Below, in pieces: positions 44,801 through 52,372 of a stretch of DNA of 64,000 nt. The position numbers and the translations under genes were made by a program. Source of the DNA: Sphingomonas sp. GC_Shp_5 (lineage in GTDB: Bacteria > Pseudomonadota > Alphaproteobacteria > Sphingomonadales > Sphingomonadaceae); NCBI RefSeq assembly GCF_026540855.1, contig NZ_JALNUP010000001.1, positions 310,001 to 374,000 on the forward strand, read 5' to 3'. The notes under the pieces are model-generated. The model had not been told where the DNA came from. It did no database searches and saw only the letters and a program-made list of their open reading frames with translations. The stretch's first letter is position 1, and every line of letters begins with the position of its first letter.

Positions 44801-45367
44801 CTCGGCGACGAACAGTCCGGGCACATCAAGGAGGTGGGCTACGAGCTCTACCAGTCGATGCTCGAAGAGGCGATCATGGACGTCAAGGCGGGCGGGCTCG
44901 CCAGCGATCGCCCGCGCGACTTCAGCCCGCAGATCACCGTCGACGCACCGATCCTCATTCCCGAGGAATATGTCCCCGACCTCGACCTCCGGATGGGGCT
45001 GTACCGCCGCCTCAACGAGCTGGAGGAAAGCCGCGATATCGAATCGTTCGCCGCCGAGATGATCGATCGCTTCGGGCCACTGCCCGAGCCGACCGAGAAT
45101 CTGATCCGGGTGATCGAGATCAAGCTCAACGCGCGGCGGGCCTGCATCGCCAAGATGGACGTCGGCCCGCGCGGCGTGCTGGTCGCGTTCCACGACGACA
45201 CCCCGCCCAACGTGCCGGGGCTGCTCGCCTATGTCGACCGGCTCAACGGCGTCGCCAAGCTCAGGCCCGACAGCAAGCTGGTGCTCCAGCGCGCCTGGCC
45301 CGACGCCAAGTCGCGCCTGCACGGCGCGCTGCAATTGTCGAAGGGGCTGGCCAAGGCAGCGGGGTGA
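41882..45367 (+). CDS. mfd: Transcription-repair coupling factor Mfd
   Basis: The 1161-residue protein has the UvrB-homology region at the N-terminus (LVLTTANAATQRVL, EYAVRGGIVDLFPSG). The RNA polymerase-interacting CarD-like domain is at about 495-560 (DLVVHSDHGIGKYLGL). The translocase has Walker A GDVGFGKTEIA and Walker B VIVDEEQRFGV. RecG-like TRG motifs and the C-terminal TRCF domain follow. It removes RNA polymerase stalled at lesions and recruits UvrA. The start appears to be TTG (LPDLKTILTAKAP). Its length is normal for the family. Confidence 0.97.
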   Translation: MPDLKTILTAKAPLTLSGVPTGFQPSLLADLARAAAHSGKGGRAVFIVPDDAAMRAVAATAAFFAPEIEVISFPAWDCLPYDRASPTLRIMAERIAALYQFQKKAKAPQLVLTTANAATQRVLTPFRIRQLVATLEPGARIDRDDLARLLQANGYVRTETVHDQGEYAVRGGIVDLFPSGEEQALRLDFFGDEIETVRTFSPEDQRTTGRVDGFTLLPASEALLDEESIKRFRTRYRDKFGATATGDPLYQAISDSRRLAGMEHWLPLFEDKLSTLFDHLGADDVVVREFGVTGAVEGRLESIADYYENRQRAEAAQPGSYRPLAAKSLYLDDKEWQAAMVAATAHLTTPFHEPESASVLDFGVDGARDFAPERASGVNIYEAVVEHLGKLRKGGRKPILASYSVGARERLGSLLKDHGLNGAKAADSWQQALGIADTAKTAGVALVVLPLDHGFTAPDIAVLTEQDMLGDRLVRRAKRKKSADAFLAELATLTPGDLVVHSDHGIGKYLGLTSIPVGKSPHDCVAVEYAGGDKLFVPVENLEVLSRYGSSEEGASLDRLGGEAWQRRKSKMKERIREIAGELIKTAAERALHQGDVLEPDASGYPSFVDRFPYAETDDQDRAIEDVLGDLAAGKPMDRLIVGDVGFGKTEIALRAAFVAAMAGKQVAVVCPTTLLARQHFNNFAARFEGFPMKIGRLSRLVTASEAKATRDGLAAGTVDVVIGTHALLAKNIDFKRLGLVIVDEEQRFGVTHKERLKALRADVHMLTLTATPIPRTLQMAMSGIRELSVIQTPPVDRLAVRTYVMPWDPVVLREALLREHYRGGQSFFVTPRLSDLPDIEEYLRNEVPEIRYVVAHGQMSPTEVEERMSAFYDKKFEVLVSTTIIESGIDIASANTMIVNRADRFGLAQLYQLRGRVGRSKTRAYAYLVTPPERMMTDTAEKRLKVLSDLDSLGAGFQLASHDLDIRGAGNLLGDEQSGHIKEVGYELYQSMLEEAIMDVKAGGLASDRPRDFSPQITVDAPILIPEEYVPDLDLRMGLYRRLNELEESRDIESFAAEMIDRFGPLPEPTENLIRVIEIKLNARRACIAKMDVGPRGVLVAFHDDTPPNVPGLLAYVDRLNGVAKLRPDSKLVLQRAWPDAKSRLHGALQLSKGLAKAAG

Positions 45368-45391
45368 GGCGATGCCCCGTCGCGGCGGCGG

Positions 45392-45820
45392 TCAGCTGCT
45401 GTGGTCGGAGATGATCTTCCAGCCGGTCTGGCCGCGCTCGAAGACGAGCGTCGTCATGCCGGCGGCCGACTTCTTGCCGGCAGGATAGGTCAGCTGCCAG
45501 CGCGCGAACAGGATCTGGTGGCGCGGGTCGACCGGGCGGAAGCCGAGGATGCGGAACGACAGCGCGCCGCGCGCCGCGGGATCGGCGCCATAGCCCTTGG
45601 CGTAGCGGGCGGCGATCGCGGCCTTGCCGCGGATCAGGCCGTCGCGGGTGACGAAGATTGCGTCGTCGGCATAGACCGCCATGAAGCGGCGGATGTCGCC
45701 GCGGCTCCACCCGGCGGCGCTATCGGCCATCGCGGCGCGGATCGCGGCCTGCGGGTCGTCGGCGCAAGCTAGCGCCGGGGTAGACAGCAGAAGCGAGGCG
45801 GCCAGCAACGTGCGGATCAT
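45392..45820 (-). CDS. Secreted SnoaL-like (DUF4440-type) protein
   Basis: The 142-residue protein has a signal peptide (MIRTLLAASLLLSTPALACA) and an NTF2-like cone fold: a helix with AIRAAMADSAAGWSRGDIRRFMAVYADDAIFVTRDGLI, then the strands LSFRILGFRPV, HQILFARWQLTY and TTLVFERGQTGWKIISDHSS. The SgcJ/EcaC branch of this fold has members of diverse or unknown function. It overlaps the upstream EAL gene by 4 bp (ATGA), so the two are translationally coupled, although no functional link is apparent. It is convergent with mfd. Confidence 0.85.
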   Translation of the reverse strand: MIRTLLAASLLLSTPALACADDPQAAIRAAMADSAAGWSRGDIRRFMAVYADDAIFVTRDGLIRGKAAIAARYAKGYGADPAARGALSFRILGFRPVDPRHQILFARWQLTYPAGKKSAAGMTTLVFERGQTGWKIISDHSS

Positions 45821-47502
45821 GATTGCTCCATCAAGGCGGTGAGCGCGGCCTCGTCGATCGGCTCAGCGAGGAGGAAACCCTGGTAGAAGGCGCAGCCCTC
45901 GGCGGCGAGCAGCTGCCGCTGCGCCTCGGTTTCGATCCCCTCGGCGACCACGGCGAGATCGAGCGAGCGGGCGAGCGCGGCCACGGCGCGGATCACGCAC
46001 CTCTCGCGGTCCGAGCCCTCGATGCCACGCGCCAGCGCCTTGTCGATCTTGAGGTAATCGAGCGGCAGCGCGGTGAGATAGGCGAGGCTCGAATAGCCGG
46101 TGCCGAAATCGTCGAGCGCCACCCGGCAGCCGGCGGCGCGCAGCGTCTCGAGCAGCACCGCGGCGACGCCGAGATCGCGGATCGCGCCCGATTCGGTCAC
46201 TTCCACCGTCAGGCGTTCGAGTGGAAAGCCGCTCGCGGCGACGCGGTCGAGGAACAGTTGCGCAAAGCCGGGGCGGCCGAGATCGCCGGCGGTAAGGTTG
46301 AGCGCGACGCGCAGGCGATCGAGCGGCGGCGGCCAGGCGGCTACCCGCGCCAGCACCAGCCGCTGGATGTGATCGGACAGCGCGATGCCGAGATCGGCGC
46401 GGTCGGCGGCGGCGAACAGCGCATCGGCGCCGAGCGGGCCGAGCGCGGGATGGTGCCAGCGCGCCAGTGCCTCCACCCCACCGATCCGGCGGCCGTCGAT
46501 CGGCGCCTGCGGCTGGAACAGGATCTCGATCTCGCCGCGCTCGATGGCGTGGTGGAGATCGATCGCGAGTGAATCGAGCGGTGCCGCCCCCTCCGGTCCG
46601 GCGATGCGGATCACCGCGCCATCGCTCGCCTTGGCCGCGATCAGCGCCTCGCCGACGCGGCGCAGCAGACTGTCGGCATCGTCGCCGGCGCCGGCGAGCG
46701 CCATGCCCCAGCGGCTGCCCAGCACCGCCAGTTGCTCGCCCGCGCGCAACGGCTGGGCGAGCGCCGCGCCGAGCCGTGCCGCCAGGCCATCGAGGCCGGT
46801 GGCGTCCGCCTCGACGGCGACGACGATATCGCCCGCACCGGGGTGGGCGACCTGCGCTGCGCCGCCGGGTACCGCCGCGGCGATCGCCTCGACGGTGCGG
46901 CGTGCTTCGCCAATCAGTGCGTCGCCTGCGGCACGACCGCGCGCGGCGTTGAGGATGTCGAGCCGCGACAGCGAGATACGCAGCACGCCGACGCTGCGGC
47001 CTGCCGCGATGCGGTCGGCCAGCCACAGGCGCAGCACCGCCATCGCGGTGTCGTCGCCGCGATGGGGCCAGCGCCGCTCACCCTCCGCCGACCAGCGATC
47101 GGAGCCGCGCTGGGCATGGCGGGCGGCGTAGCGGATCGCCTGGGTCAGCTCCGTCACGCTGGCCGGCATCGCAAGGAAATGGGTGGCGCCGGCGGTGAAC
47201 GCCTCGTCGATCGCCTCGTCATCGACCCCGTCGAGCAGCACCAGCAGCGCCGCGCCGGTCGCGCCGACCAGCCCGCCCAGCCGCCGCAGATCGGGCAATG
47301 ATCCGACGATGCCGCCGCGCGCATCGACCACCGCCACCGCGGCGCCGCTCGCCATGCAGCGCGCGGCAACGCCGCCGCCACCGGCATCGATGATCGGGTG
47401 CCAGCCGTCCGCCTCGGCGATCTCCGCCAGCGCCGGGCCGGGCGTGGCCGCGCCGCCCGGGGAGACGATAAACAATGCTGCGCAACCGGCGTCTGTCCCC
47501 AT
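45817..47502 (-). CDS. EAL-domain c-di-GMP phosphodiesterase with degenerate GGDEF region
   Basis: The 561-residue protein has an N-terminal receiver-like region (about 1-130) lacking an obvious phospho-acceptor motif. A diguanylate-cyclase-like region (about 150-300) follows whose GGDEF site reads AGDIV and should be inactive. A complete EAL domain then begins at EILFQPQAPIDGRRIGGVEALARW. Catalytic residues in ALNLTAGDL, VTESGAI, DDFGTGYSSLAYL and KIDKAL are present. It probably hydrolyses cyclic di-GMP to pGpG and may serve the two PilZ proteins nearby. The ATG at 47502 follows AGGTC; a TTG upstream is an alternative. No membrane helix is seen. Confidence 0.85.
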   Translation of the reverse strand: MGTDAGCAALFIVSPGGAATPGPALAEIAEADGWHPIIDAGGGGVAARCMASGAAVAVVDARGGIVGSLPDLRRLGGLVGATGAALLVLLDGVDDEAIDEAFTAGATHFLAMPASVTELTQAIRYAARHAQRGSDRWSAEGERRWPHRGDDTAMAVLRLWLADRIAAGRSVGVLRISLSRLDILNAARGRAAGDALIGEARRTVEAIAAAVPGGAAQVAHPGAGDIVVAVEADATGLDGLAARLGAALAQPLRAGEQLAVLGSRWGMALAGAGDDADSLLRRVGEALIAAKASDGAVIRIAGPEGAAPLDSLAIDLHHAIERGEIEILFQPQAPIDGRRIGGVEALARWHHPALGPLGADALFAAADRADLGIALSDHIQRLVLARVAAWPPPLDRLRVALNLTAGDLGRPGFAQLFLDRVAASGFPLERLTVEVTESGAIRDLGVAAVLLETLRAAGCRVALDDFGTGYSSLAYLTALPLDYLKIDKALARGIEGSDRERCVIRAVAALARSLDLAVVAEGIETEAQRQLLAAEGCAFYQGFLLAEPIDEAALTALMEQS

Positions 47503-47647
47503 CCGCACTGACCTAGCCGTGTGGGCTGGCGCCGCCAACCGCCCTGGCGTCGCCCCGCTTCCCGTCCGGGGACGCCCGGGCCGTCGATGACCCGTCTCGT
47601 GCAGCCCCGCCCTTGCCCCGGGGCCGTCGAGACCCTAGCTCCTGCCG

Positions 47648-48661
47648 ATGGCCATTGATGTTCTCTCGACCGACCGCCAGCTGGTCGACGCCCACGGCCG
47701 TGTCATCCGTTATCTGCGCATCTCGGTGACGGATCGCTGCGATCTGCGCTGCCGCTATTGCATGGCCGAGCAGATGACCTTCCTGCCGCGTGCCAAGCTG
47801 CTCAGCCTCGAGGAGATCGCGATCATCGCCGAGCGCTTCATGGCGCGCGGGGTGACCAAGATCCGCCTGTCGGGCGGCGAGCCGCTGGTGCGGCGCGACG
47901 TTGGCGAGCTGATGGACCGGCTCGGCCGCCATGTCGGCCACGGCCTCGACGAGCTGACCATGACCACCAACGGCACCCGCCTCGCCGAACATGCCGAGCG
48001 CATGGTCGCGGCCGGGATCCGCCGGATCAACGTCAGCCTCGACAGCCTCGATGCCGATACCTTCCGCTTCATCACCCGCCACGGCGACCTTGCCCAGGTG
48101 CTCGGCGGCATCGCCGCGGCCAAGGCGGCCGGGCTCGCGGTCAAGATCAACATGGTCGCGCTTGCCGGGATCAACGAGGCCGAGATCGGCACGATGCTCG
48201 CCTGGTGCGCCGCCGAAGGCCATGACCTGTCGCTGATCGAGACGATGCCGCTCGGTGCGATCGATGAGGACCGGGTCGACCGGTTCGTGCCGCTGACCCG
48301 CGTGTTCGAGACGCTCTCCAGCCGCTTCCCGCTGGTCCGCGACACGCACCGCACCGGGGGCCCGGCGCGCTACTGGCGGGTGGAGGGCACCGCGACGCGG
48401 CTCGGCCTGATCTCGCCGCTCACCGCCAATTTCTGCGACGGTTGCAACCGGGTGCGGCTGACGACCGAGGGCAAGCTCTACATGTGCCTCGGCCATGACG
48501 ATCAGGTCGATCTCAAGGCGATCCTGCGCGAGCAAGGCGTCGACGCGCTCGACGATGCGATCGACGGCGCGCTGCTGCTCAAGCCCAAGCGGCACGATTT
48601 CCGCATCGAGGCGGGCTCGGCGCCGGCAGTGGCGCGGCACATGAGCGTCACCGGCGGATGA
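47648..48661 (+). CDS. moaA: GTP 3',8-cyclase MoaA
   Basis: The 337-residue radical SAM enzyme has the N-terminal Fe-S motif CxxxCxxC in TDRCDLRCRYCMAEQ, the GGEP motif in RLSGGEPLVRR, and the C-terminal cluster cysteines in CDGCNRVRLTTEGKLYMCLG. It ends with the conserved GG that inserts into the active site (MSVTGG). It converts GTP to the cyclic precursor of molybdopterin with MoaC. Its stop overlaps the nadK start by 4 bp, an unusual pairing that may only reflect gene crowding. No other moa genes are nearby. Confidence 0.95.
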   Translation: MAIDVLSTDRQLVDAHGRVIRYLRISVTDRCDLRCRYCMAEQMTFLPRAKLLSLEEIAIIAERFMARGVTKIRLSGGEPLVRRDVGELMDRLGRHVGHGLDELTMTTNGTRLAEHAERMVAAGIRRINVSLDSLDADTFRFITRHGDLAQVLGGIAAAKAAGLAVKINMVALAGINEAEIGTMLAWCAAEGHDLSLIETMPLGAIDEDRVDRFVPLTRVFETLSSRFPLVRDTHRTGGPARYWRVEGTATRLGLISPLTANFCDGCNRVRLTTEGKLYMCLGHDDQVDLKAILREQGVDALDDAIDGALLLKPKRHDFRIEAGSAPAVARHMSVTGG

Positions 48662-49437
48662 CCGGCTACACGCGGCGGGCGCTGGTCGCCTCGCCCACCG
48701 CCCAGGCGCAGGCCGCCGCGGCCGAACTCGCCGACGCCCAGGATTGGGTGGAGCCCGCCGACGCCGATGTGATCATCGCGCTCGGTGGCGACGGCTTTAT
48801 GCTGCAGACGCTGCACGCGATCCTCGATCGCCGCCGCCCCGGCGTGCCGGTGTTCGGGATGAACCTCGGCACGGTCGGCTTCTTGATGAACGAGTGGCGC
48901 CGCCACGGCCTCGACGAACGACTGATGCGCGCGCGCCCCTTCCAGGTGACGCCGCTGCTGGTGACCGTCACCGACCAGGAGGGTCGGATCTTTCAGGTAC
49001 CGGCGATCAACGAGGTATCGCTGCTGCGCGAGACGCGCCAGACTGCCAAGCTGTGCGTCACCGTCAACGATCGGGTGGTGATGCCGGAGCTGGCGTGCGA
49101 CGGCATCCTCGCCGCCACCCCTGCCGGTTCGACCGCCTATAATCTCTCGGCGCAGGGCCCCATCCTGCCGCTGGGATCGAACCTGCTCGCGCTGACCCCG
49201 ATCAGCCCGTTCCGCCCGCGACGCTGGCGCGGCGCGATCCTGCCGGACAAGGCGCGGATCTCGCTCACGGTGCTCAACCCGGCCAAGCGGCCGGTGTCGG
49301 CGGTTGCCGATCAGCGCGAGTTCCGCAACATCGCCGCGGTCGATATCGCGATGGATCGCGCGCGCGAACTGACCCTGCTGTTCGATCCCGAGCATGCGCT
49401 CGACGACCGCATCACCATGGAGCAGTTCCTCGGCTGA
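48658..49437 (+). CDS. nadK: NAD kinase
   Basis: The 259-residue protein has the family's GGDG motif in IIALGGDGFMLQTLH. Further marks are the NE/D region FGMNLGTVGFLMN, the ATP/NAD contact residues in AINEVSLLRE, and TPAGSTAYNLSAQGPILPLGS. It phosphorylates NAD to NADP in the cytoplasm. It is translationally coupled to moaA. A promoter for the tRNA follows 30 bp downstream. Confidence 0.95.
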   Translation: MTGYTRRALVASPTAQAQAAAAELADAQDWVEPADADVIIALGGDGFMLQTLHAILDRRRPGVPVFGMNLGTVGFLMNEWRRHGLDERLMRARPFQVTPLLVTVTDQEGRIFQVPAINEVSLLRETRQTAKLCVTVNDRVVMPELACDGILAATPAGSTAYNLSAQGPILPLGSNLLALTPISPFRPRRWRGAILPDKARISLTVLNPAKRPVSAVADQREFRNIAAVDIAMDRARELTLLFDPEHALDDRITMEQFLG

Positions 49438-49467
49438 GCGGCGAACCGGTTCTGCGACAAAACGGGG

Positions 49468-49495
49468 TTGCATCGCCGATTTTGCCGTTTATAGA
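49468..49495 (+). promoter_or_regulatory. Sigma-70-type promoter of tRNA-Asn
   Basis: TTGCAT (49468-49473) and TATAGA (49490-49495) are spaced by 16 bp, and the tRNA begins 18 bp after the -10 box. The short AT-rich patch stands out against the GC-rich surroundings. Confidence 0.7.
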
Positions 49496-49513
49496 CGCGC
49501 TTCCGCAGCGCGT

Positions 49514-49588
49514 TCCCTGATAGCTCAGCGGTAGAGCTCTCGACTGTTAATCGAGCGGCCGTAGGTTCGAATCCTACTCAGGGAGCCA
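49514..49588 (+). tRNA. tRNA-Asn (anticodon GTT)
   Basis: The 75-nt sequence folds into a standard cloverleaf. The acceptor stem is TCCCTGA/TCAGGGA with discriminator G and an encoded CCA. The D arm is GCTC/GAGC. The anticodon stem CTCGA/TCGAG holds loop CTGTTAA with anticodon GTT, and the T arm contains GTTCGAATC. The 3' end is shared with the left boundary of the integrated element, so the gene is reconstituted by the element's own sequence. Confidence 0.97.
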
Positions 49589-49596
49589 GCTGCGGA
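49572..49596. repeat. Attachment site attL (25-bp direct repeat, left copy)
   Basis: The first copy covers the T-arm to CCA end of tRNA-Asn plus GCTGCGGA. It is identical over 25 bases with 55179-55203 and diverges immediately on both sides. Confidence 0.9.
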
Positions 49597-49682
49597 GATC
49601 TACCGCATTGAAATGATGCGAGAAGTTGGGGGGCTGCGGTGATCGCTCCCTCCCCTGCTCCCACACTCTGAAGCGATAGGCG

Positions 49683-49702
49683 GCGAACAACCGCGAACAG
49701 TC
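49683..49702. repeat. Paired CGAACA repeats near attL (candidate integrase arm sites)
   Basis: GCGAACAACC and GCGAACAGTC lie side by side with a 10-bp period. The same tandem form occurs at 55151-55170 beside attR. They may be arm-type binding sites for the integrase or for its excisionase. Confidence 0.4.
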
Positions 49703-49719
49703 GCACTGATGATAGCAGG

Positions 49720-50439
49720 ATGTTTACCCATCCGCGGCACACCGCCGGCAGTTTTCGCTGCGTGGGGCACTCGTTGAGCTACTTCAATCCGATCGCGCCG
49801 CGGAAAGCGGCTGAACTCGTCGACTTGGCGGATCTGGGTCATGCCCCCTCCGTGCTGGCCGACTTCGCTGTCGCAGGGCTGGTGAAGGCATATGCCCGCA
49901 TCATCGAGACGGATGAGGCTGATGGTCGCCGCACCGAGGTTCGCGACAGCCGCATCTCTCGCGACCTGTGGCGTCGGATCTGTGCCGAGGGCAAGGTCGA
50001 CGACATTTGGGCCACCGGCACCGTCCGCCTTCCTGGCTCGGATCTGCGAGGCGGTGCACCAGCTGTGAGCCTGATCGGCATCCGGTTCGACGACAAGTCT
50101 CTGCAGAACGTCATCGCCCAGCACAGCGGCCATGTGGGGACGGCCGTTCCTCCGAAGCAGCCCGAGCTGCCGGCAGTGCATTCGGCGTCTTTGTCTCCAC
50201 CGCTGACCGTTGGGGAGCCCAAGATCGAGCCGGTCAAAACGACAGCCGCGCCCATGCGCGTCGGCATCCCCGAAGGCGCGATCACCGTAACCGTGAAGGA
50301 GGTGATGGCTGCCACGGGGCTTGGGCGGACCACTATCGATAAACTTATGGGCAATGGTACGCTGGAGCGCATCAAGGTTGGTGGGCGCGCGTTGATTACC
50401 GTGGAGAGCATCAAATCTGTGGTCAGCCAGCAGCGATGA
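49720..50439 (+). CDS. Hypothetical protein with C-terminal excisionase-like helix-turn-helix
   Basis: The predicted 239-residue protein has no recognised N-terminal domain. The last 55 residues (GAITVTVKEVMAATGLGRTTIDKLMGNG, then a basic IKVGGRALI wing) form a MerR/AlpA-like winged helix of the kind found in excisionases. The middle part, about residues 120-180, is proline-rich and probably a linker. The start is uncertain because no good ribosome-binding site precedes the ATG at 49720; a GTG near 49762 is an alternative. As the first gene after attL it may help excision or regulate the element. Confidence 0.6.
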   Translation: MFTHPRHTAGSFRCVGHSLSYFNPIAPRKAAELVDLADLGHAPSVLADFAVAGLVKAYARIIETDEADGRRTEVRDSRISRDLWRRICAEGKVDDIWATGTVRLPGSDLRGGAPAVSLIGIRFDDKSLQNVIAQHSGHVGTAVPPKQPELPAVHSASLSPPLTVGEPKIEPVKTTAAPMRVGIPEGAITVTVKEVMAATGLGRTTIDKLMGNGTLERIKVGGRALITVESIKSVVSQQR

Positions 50440-50483
50440 TGCCGAACTAGCTCGCAGTCGGCGCGTCCTGCTCGCCGCGACCC

Positions 50484-50723
50484 GTGCAGTTCCACACCGA
50501 CGTCTTCCGCAACATGGACGTCCAGCTGCGCACCGCCGGCGATCGCCTGGCGCGTAGCGTGGATGAGTTCGGCAAGGTGGCAGCGACCGCGGCACGCCAG
50601 ATCGCGTTCATGAGCGGCCGGCGATGGGGCAAGAGCCACTATGCTCTCCTGACTGCTCGCCGGGCCGAGGCGTTCCGCGGCCGCGAGGCCACGCTGGTGG
50701 CAGTGGATGAGTTCGAAGTCTAA
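50484..50723 (+). pseudogene. Short open frame with a terminase-like Walker A remnant
   Basis: The 79-residue frame contains [15 protein letters not shown], which resembles the Walker A region of phage large terminase subunits. It ends after 27 more residues, far short of a working ATPase. The preceding part is not terminase-like. It is best read as a mosaic remnant of phage DNA, and may not be translated. Confidence 0.3.
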
Positions 50724-50837
50724 CCGAACTCCAGATCGGGCTGGCCGAAGGCCACATTGGCGAAGCCGAAACTCGCGTAAACCGCTTCAAATCCCCATAT
50801 AGCGGCCTCAAACGTGAACCTGCTGGTAATACCCGCG

Positions 50838-50866
50838 TTGCATAGGTGTCGTTCGAACGGTATATA
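50838..50866 (+). promoter_or_regulatory. Sigma-70-type promoter with embedded palindrome for the Fic/Doc module
   Basis: TTGCAT (50838-50843) and TATATA (50861-50866) are spaced by 17 bp. The palindrome GTTCGAAC (50851-50858) lies in the spacer, and CGAAC recurs just downstream at 50870-50874 and near 50883. This is the layout of an autoregulated toxin-antitoxin promoter. The first gene starts at 50902 with AGGAGG. Confidence 0.6.
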
Positions 50867-50901
50867 GAACGAACATCGAAGCTCGAACGAAGGAGGACGA
50901 A

Positions 50902-51051
50902 ATGGCTACGACATTCCCGCTCCCCAACGCTCAGACGCGTCGCCGCATCAAGAAGGTGGCACGGCCGAACGATATGCAGTTCGACGCTGCCGCGGTAGTG
51001 AACCGCCTTTATGCGCAGTTCCCGATCGATATGGAGCGCCTCGCTGAATGA
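50902..51051 (+). CDS. Small partner protein (candidate antitoxin) of the Fic/Doc-type protein
   Basis: The 49-residue protein begins MATTFPLPNAQTRRRIKKVA. It has a basic N-terminal half that could bind DNA and a C-terminal helix NRLYAQFPIDMERLAE. It is not a recognisable Phd, which is usually longer. Its ATG has AGGAGG at 5-nt spacing, and its stop overlaps the next start by 3 bases (ATGA), so the pair is translationally coupled. The location directly before a Doc-like gene, behind a palindrome-containing promoter, is the reason to call it an antitoxin; the sequence alone does not show that. Confidence 0.6.
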   Translation: MATTFPLPNAQTRRRIKKVARPNDMQFDAAAVVNRLYAQFPIDMERLAE

Positions 51052-51689
51052 CCACGCCCAGGTGGGTGGAGGTCGAAGAAGCGATTGATCTCAACAAGCA
51101 GATAGTCGCCGTCAAGCCAGAGCCGTTCGGCATTACCCTGCCGGGCGCGCTTGAGGCGGCGATCAATCGCCCCAAGCAGCACTATTTCTATGCCGACAAC
51201 GTCGAGGATCGTGACGACCTTCTGCTTCTGAGCGCGAAGCTGTGCGTCGGCATCTCGGAGGCTCAAGCGTTCCAGCAGGGCAACAAGCGCACCGGCGTTG
51301 CCTGCATGGAGAGCTTCCTCAACTTCAACGGCTACGCAATCGACTCCAGCGCCCACGGCCACCTGGCCGACCTGGTCCTCGCCACCGCGCATCCCGACAA
51401 GAGCCAGCGGATGGATGAGGAGGAGTTCGCGGACAATCTCGACCTGTTCGTGCGGCCGTTCCATGAGGCAATCGCCAACGGCTATACCGGCAGCTACCTC
51501 TCCGCGATCACCGCGCCCGACAGCATTCTCGCCCGCTCTGGCATCGAGTTCATCGGCCCGAACCTCGCGCCCGGCACGCTGATCATCCCATTCGGCGCCT
51601 ACACCTTCCCCAACTCGAAGGGCTTCTTCGATCCCCGGGATCTCCGCCGCCCCGATACCGACGACGACGTCGCCCCCAACGACGACTGA
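51048..51689 (+). CDS. Fic/Doc-family protein with Gln replacing the catalytic His
   Basis: The 213-residue protein aligns with death-on-curing toxins: LPGALEAAINRPKQHYFY, then AKLCVGISEAQAFQQGNKRTGVACMESFLNFNGY. The Fic core normally reads HxFx(D/N)(G/A)NKR; here residues 73-81 are QAFQQGNKR, so the catalytic histidine is glutamine. The phosphate-binding GNKR part is kept. About 85 residues follow the usual Doc end and finish in a very acidic tail. Doc phosphorylates EF-Tu and Fic proteins AMPylate; either activity would be altered or lost here. It is coupled to the 49-residue upstream gene. Confidence 0.8.
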   Translation: MTTPRWVEVEEAIDLNKQIVAVKPEPFGITLPGALEAAINRPKQHYFYADNVEDRDDLLLLSAKLCVGISEAQAFQQGNKRTGVACMESFLNFNGYAIDSSAHGHLADLVLATAHPDKSQRMDEEEFADNLDLFVRPFHEAIANGYTGSYLSAITAPDSILARSGIEFIGPNLAPGTLIIPFGAYTFPNSKGFFDPRDLRRPDTDDDVAPNDD

Positions 51690-51888
51690 CGCCAACGCCG
51701 CGCGGGGACACAGGCCCCAAGCACGGGGTAGGTGGCTTTTTGCCCTAGCCACGCAGCCGGCGCACCAGGCGCTTCCAATCCTCGGGCGTTTGCGGTCCCC
51801 AGCGCGGGAAGGAGAGAGGTGCGGTGGGGGAAGGCGACCAAGCGGCTAGGAAAACACATTGGCCTAGCGGCGCTTGCCGTCTAGCGTG

Positions 51889-52359
51889 TTAAGCGGCCCT
51901 CCTGTCATCCCAATAGCGGCGTTCTTCAACGTCATCCCGGAAGTCGAAAAGCATCGGGATTGGCTCGCGCCCTTCCTTCATTTCGTTATATGCCTCGACG
52001 TCGGTGGCGAGCTGGACGCAATCGCCGACTATCTGTTCACGGCGCTGGATAAATGCCTTCTGCATGTGCTCGCGTGGTGCATCCGCCATTATCGCCCAAA
52101 AGGTATATTGAACTCCCCCACGGTTGACGCGCACTGCATGGTTGACGCGATACCGCCGTCCTTGTCGATCAGTTGCATATTCTTCACGGAGCGCCCTGGA
52201 CATGTCCTCGGCGAGCTTTGCAAGCGGGTCGACCGGCTGAGTTTCGATCATGCGGCGTTCTACGCCCCACTGCACCGCGTCACGTGCCGTGGCCGGCACT
52301 TGCCCATGTTCCTGCTCGTAGGCGTGCCAAACTTTTTGAAGCTGCTCGTTATAAGTCAC
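51889..52359 (-). CDS. Conserved hypothetical protein linked to the HigA-ImmA antitoxin
   Basis: The 156-residue protein begins at GTG (VTYNEQLQKVWHAYEQEHGQVPATARDA). The region REEYATDRQGRRYRVNHAVR, followed by GGVQYTFWAIM and AFIQRREQIVGDCVQLATDVEAYN, looks well folded. I recall similar uncharacterised proteins beside HigA-ImmA fusions, but cannot verify this. The GTG at 52359 is 13 bp after the antitoxin stop and is preceded by GAAGGG; a longer ATG-initiated frame at 52416 would overlap the antitoxin gene by 44 bp. It appears to be the third gene of the higBA unit; its role is unknown. Confidence 0.75.
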   Translation of the reverse strand: MTYNEQLQKVWHAYEQEHGQVPATARDAVQWGVERRMIETQPVDPLAKLAEDMSRALREEYATDRQGRRYRVNHAVRVNRGGVQYTFWAIMADAPREHMQKAFIQRREQIVGDCVQLATDVEAYNEMKEGREPIPMLFDFRDDVEERRYWDDRRAA

Positions 52360-52372
52360 GGTTTGACACCCT

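Noticed and set aside
41834..45334. A 1166-codon open frame on the minus strand opposite mfd
   Set aside because: It is antisense to an unmistakable Mfd protein and consists of His, Arg, Gly and Asp-rich sequence with no domain; long antisense frames are expected at this GC content.
51690..51888. A small minus-strand frame ending in WKRLVRRLRG
   Set aside because: It looks like a protein-coding remnant but has no start with a ribosome-binding site and no identifiable family, so it is only mentioned within the island.
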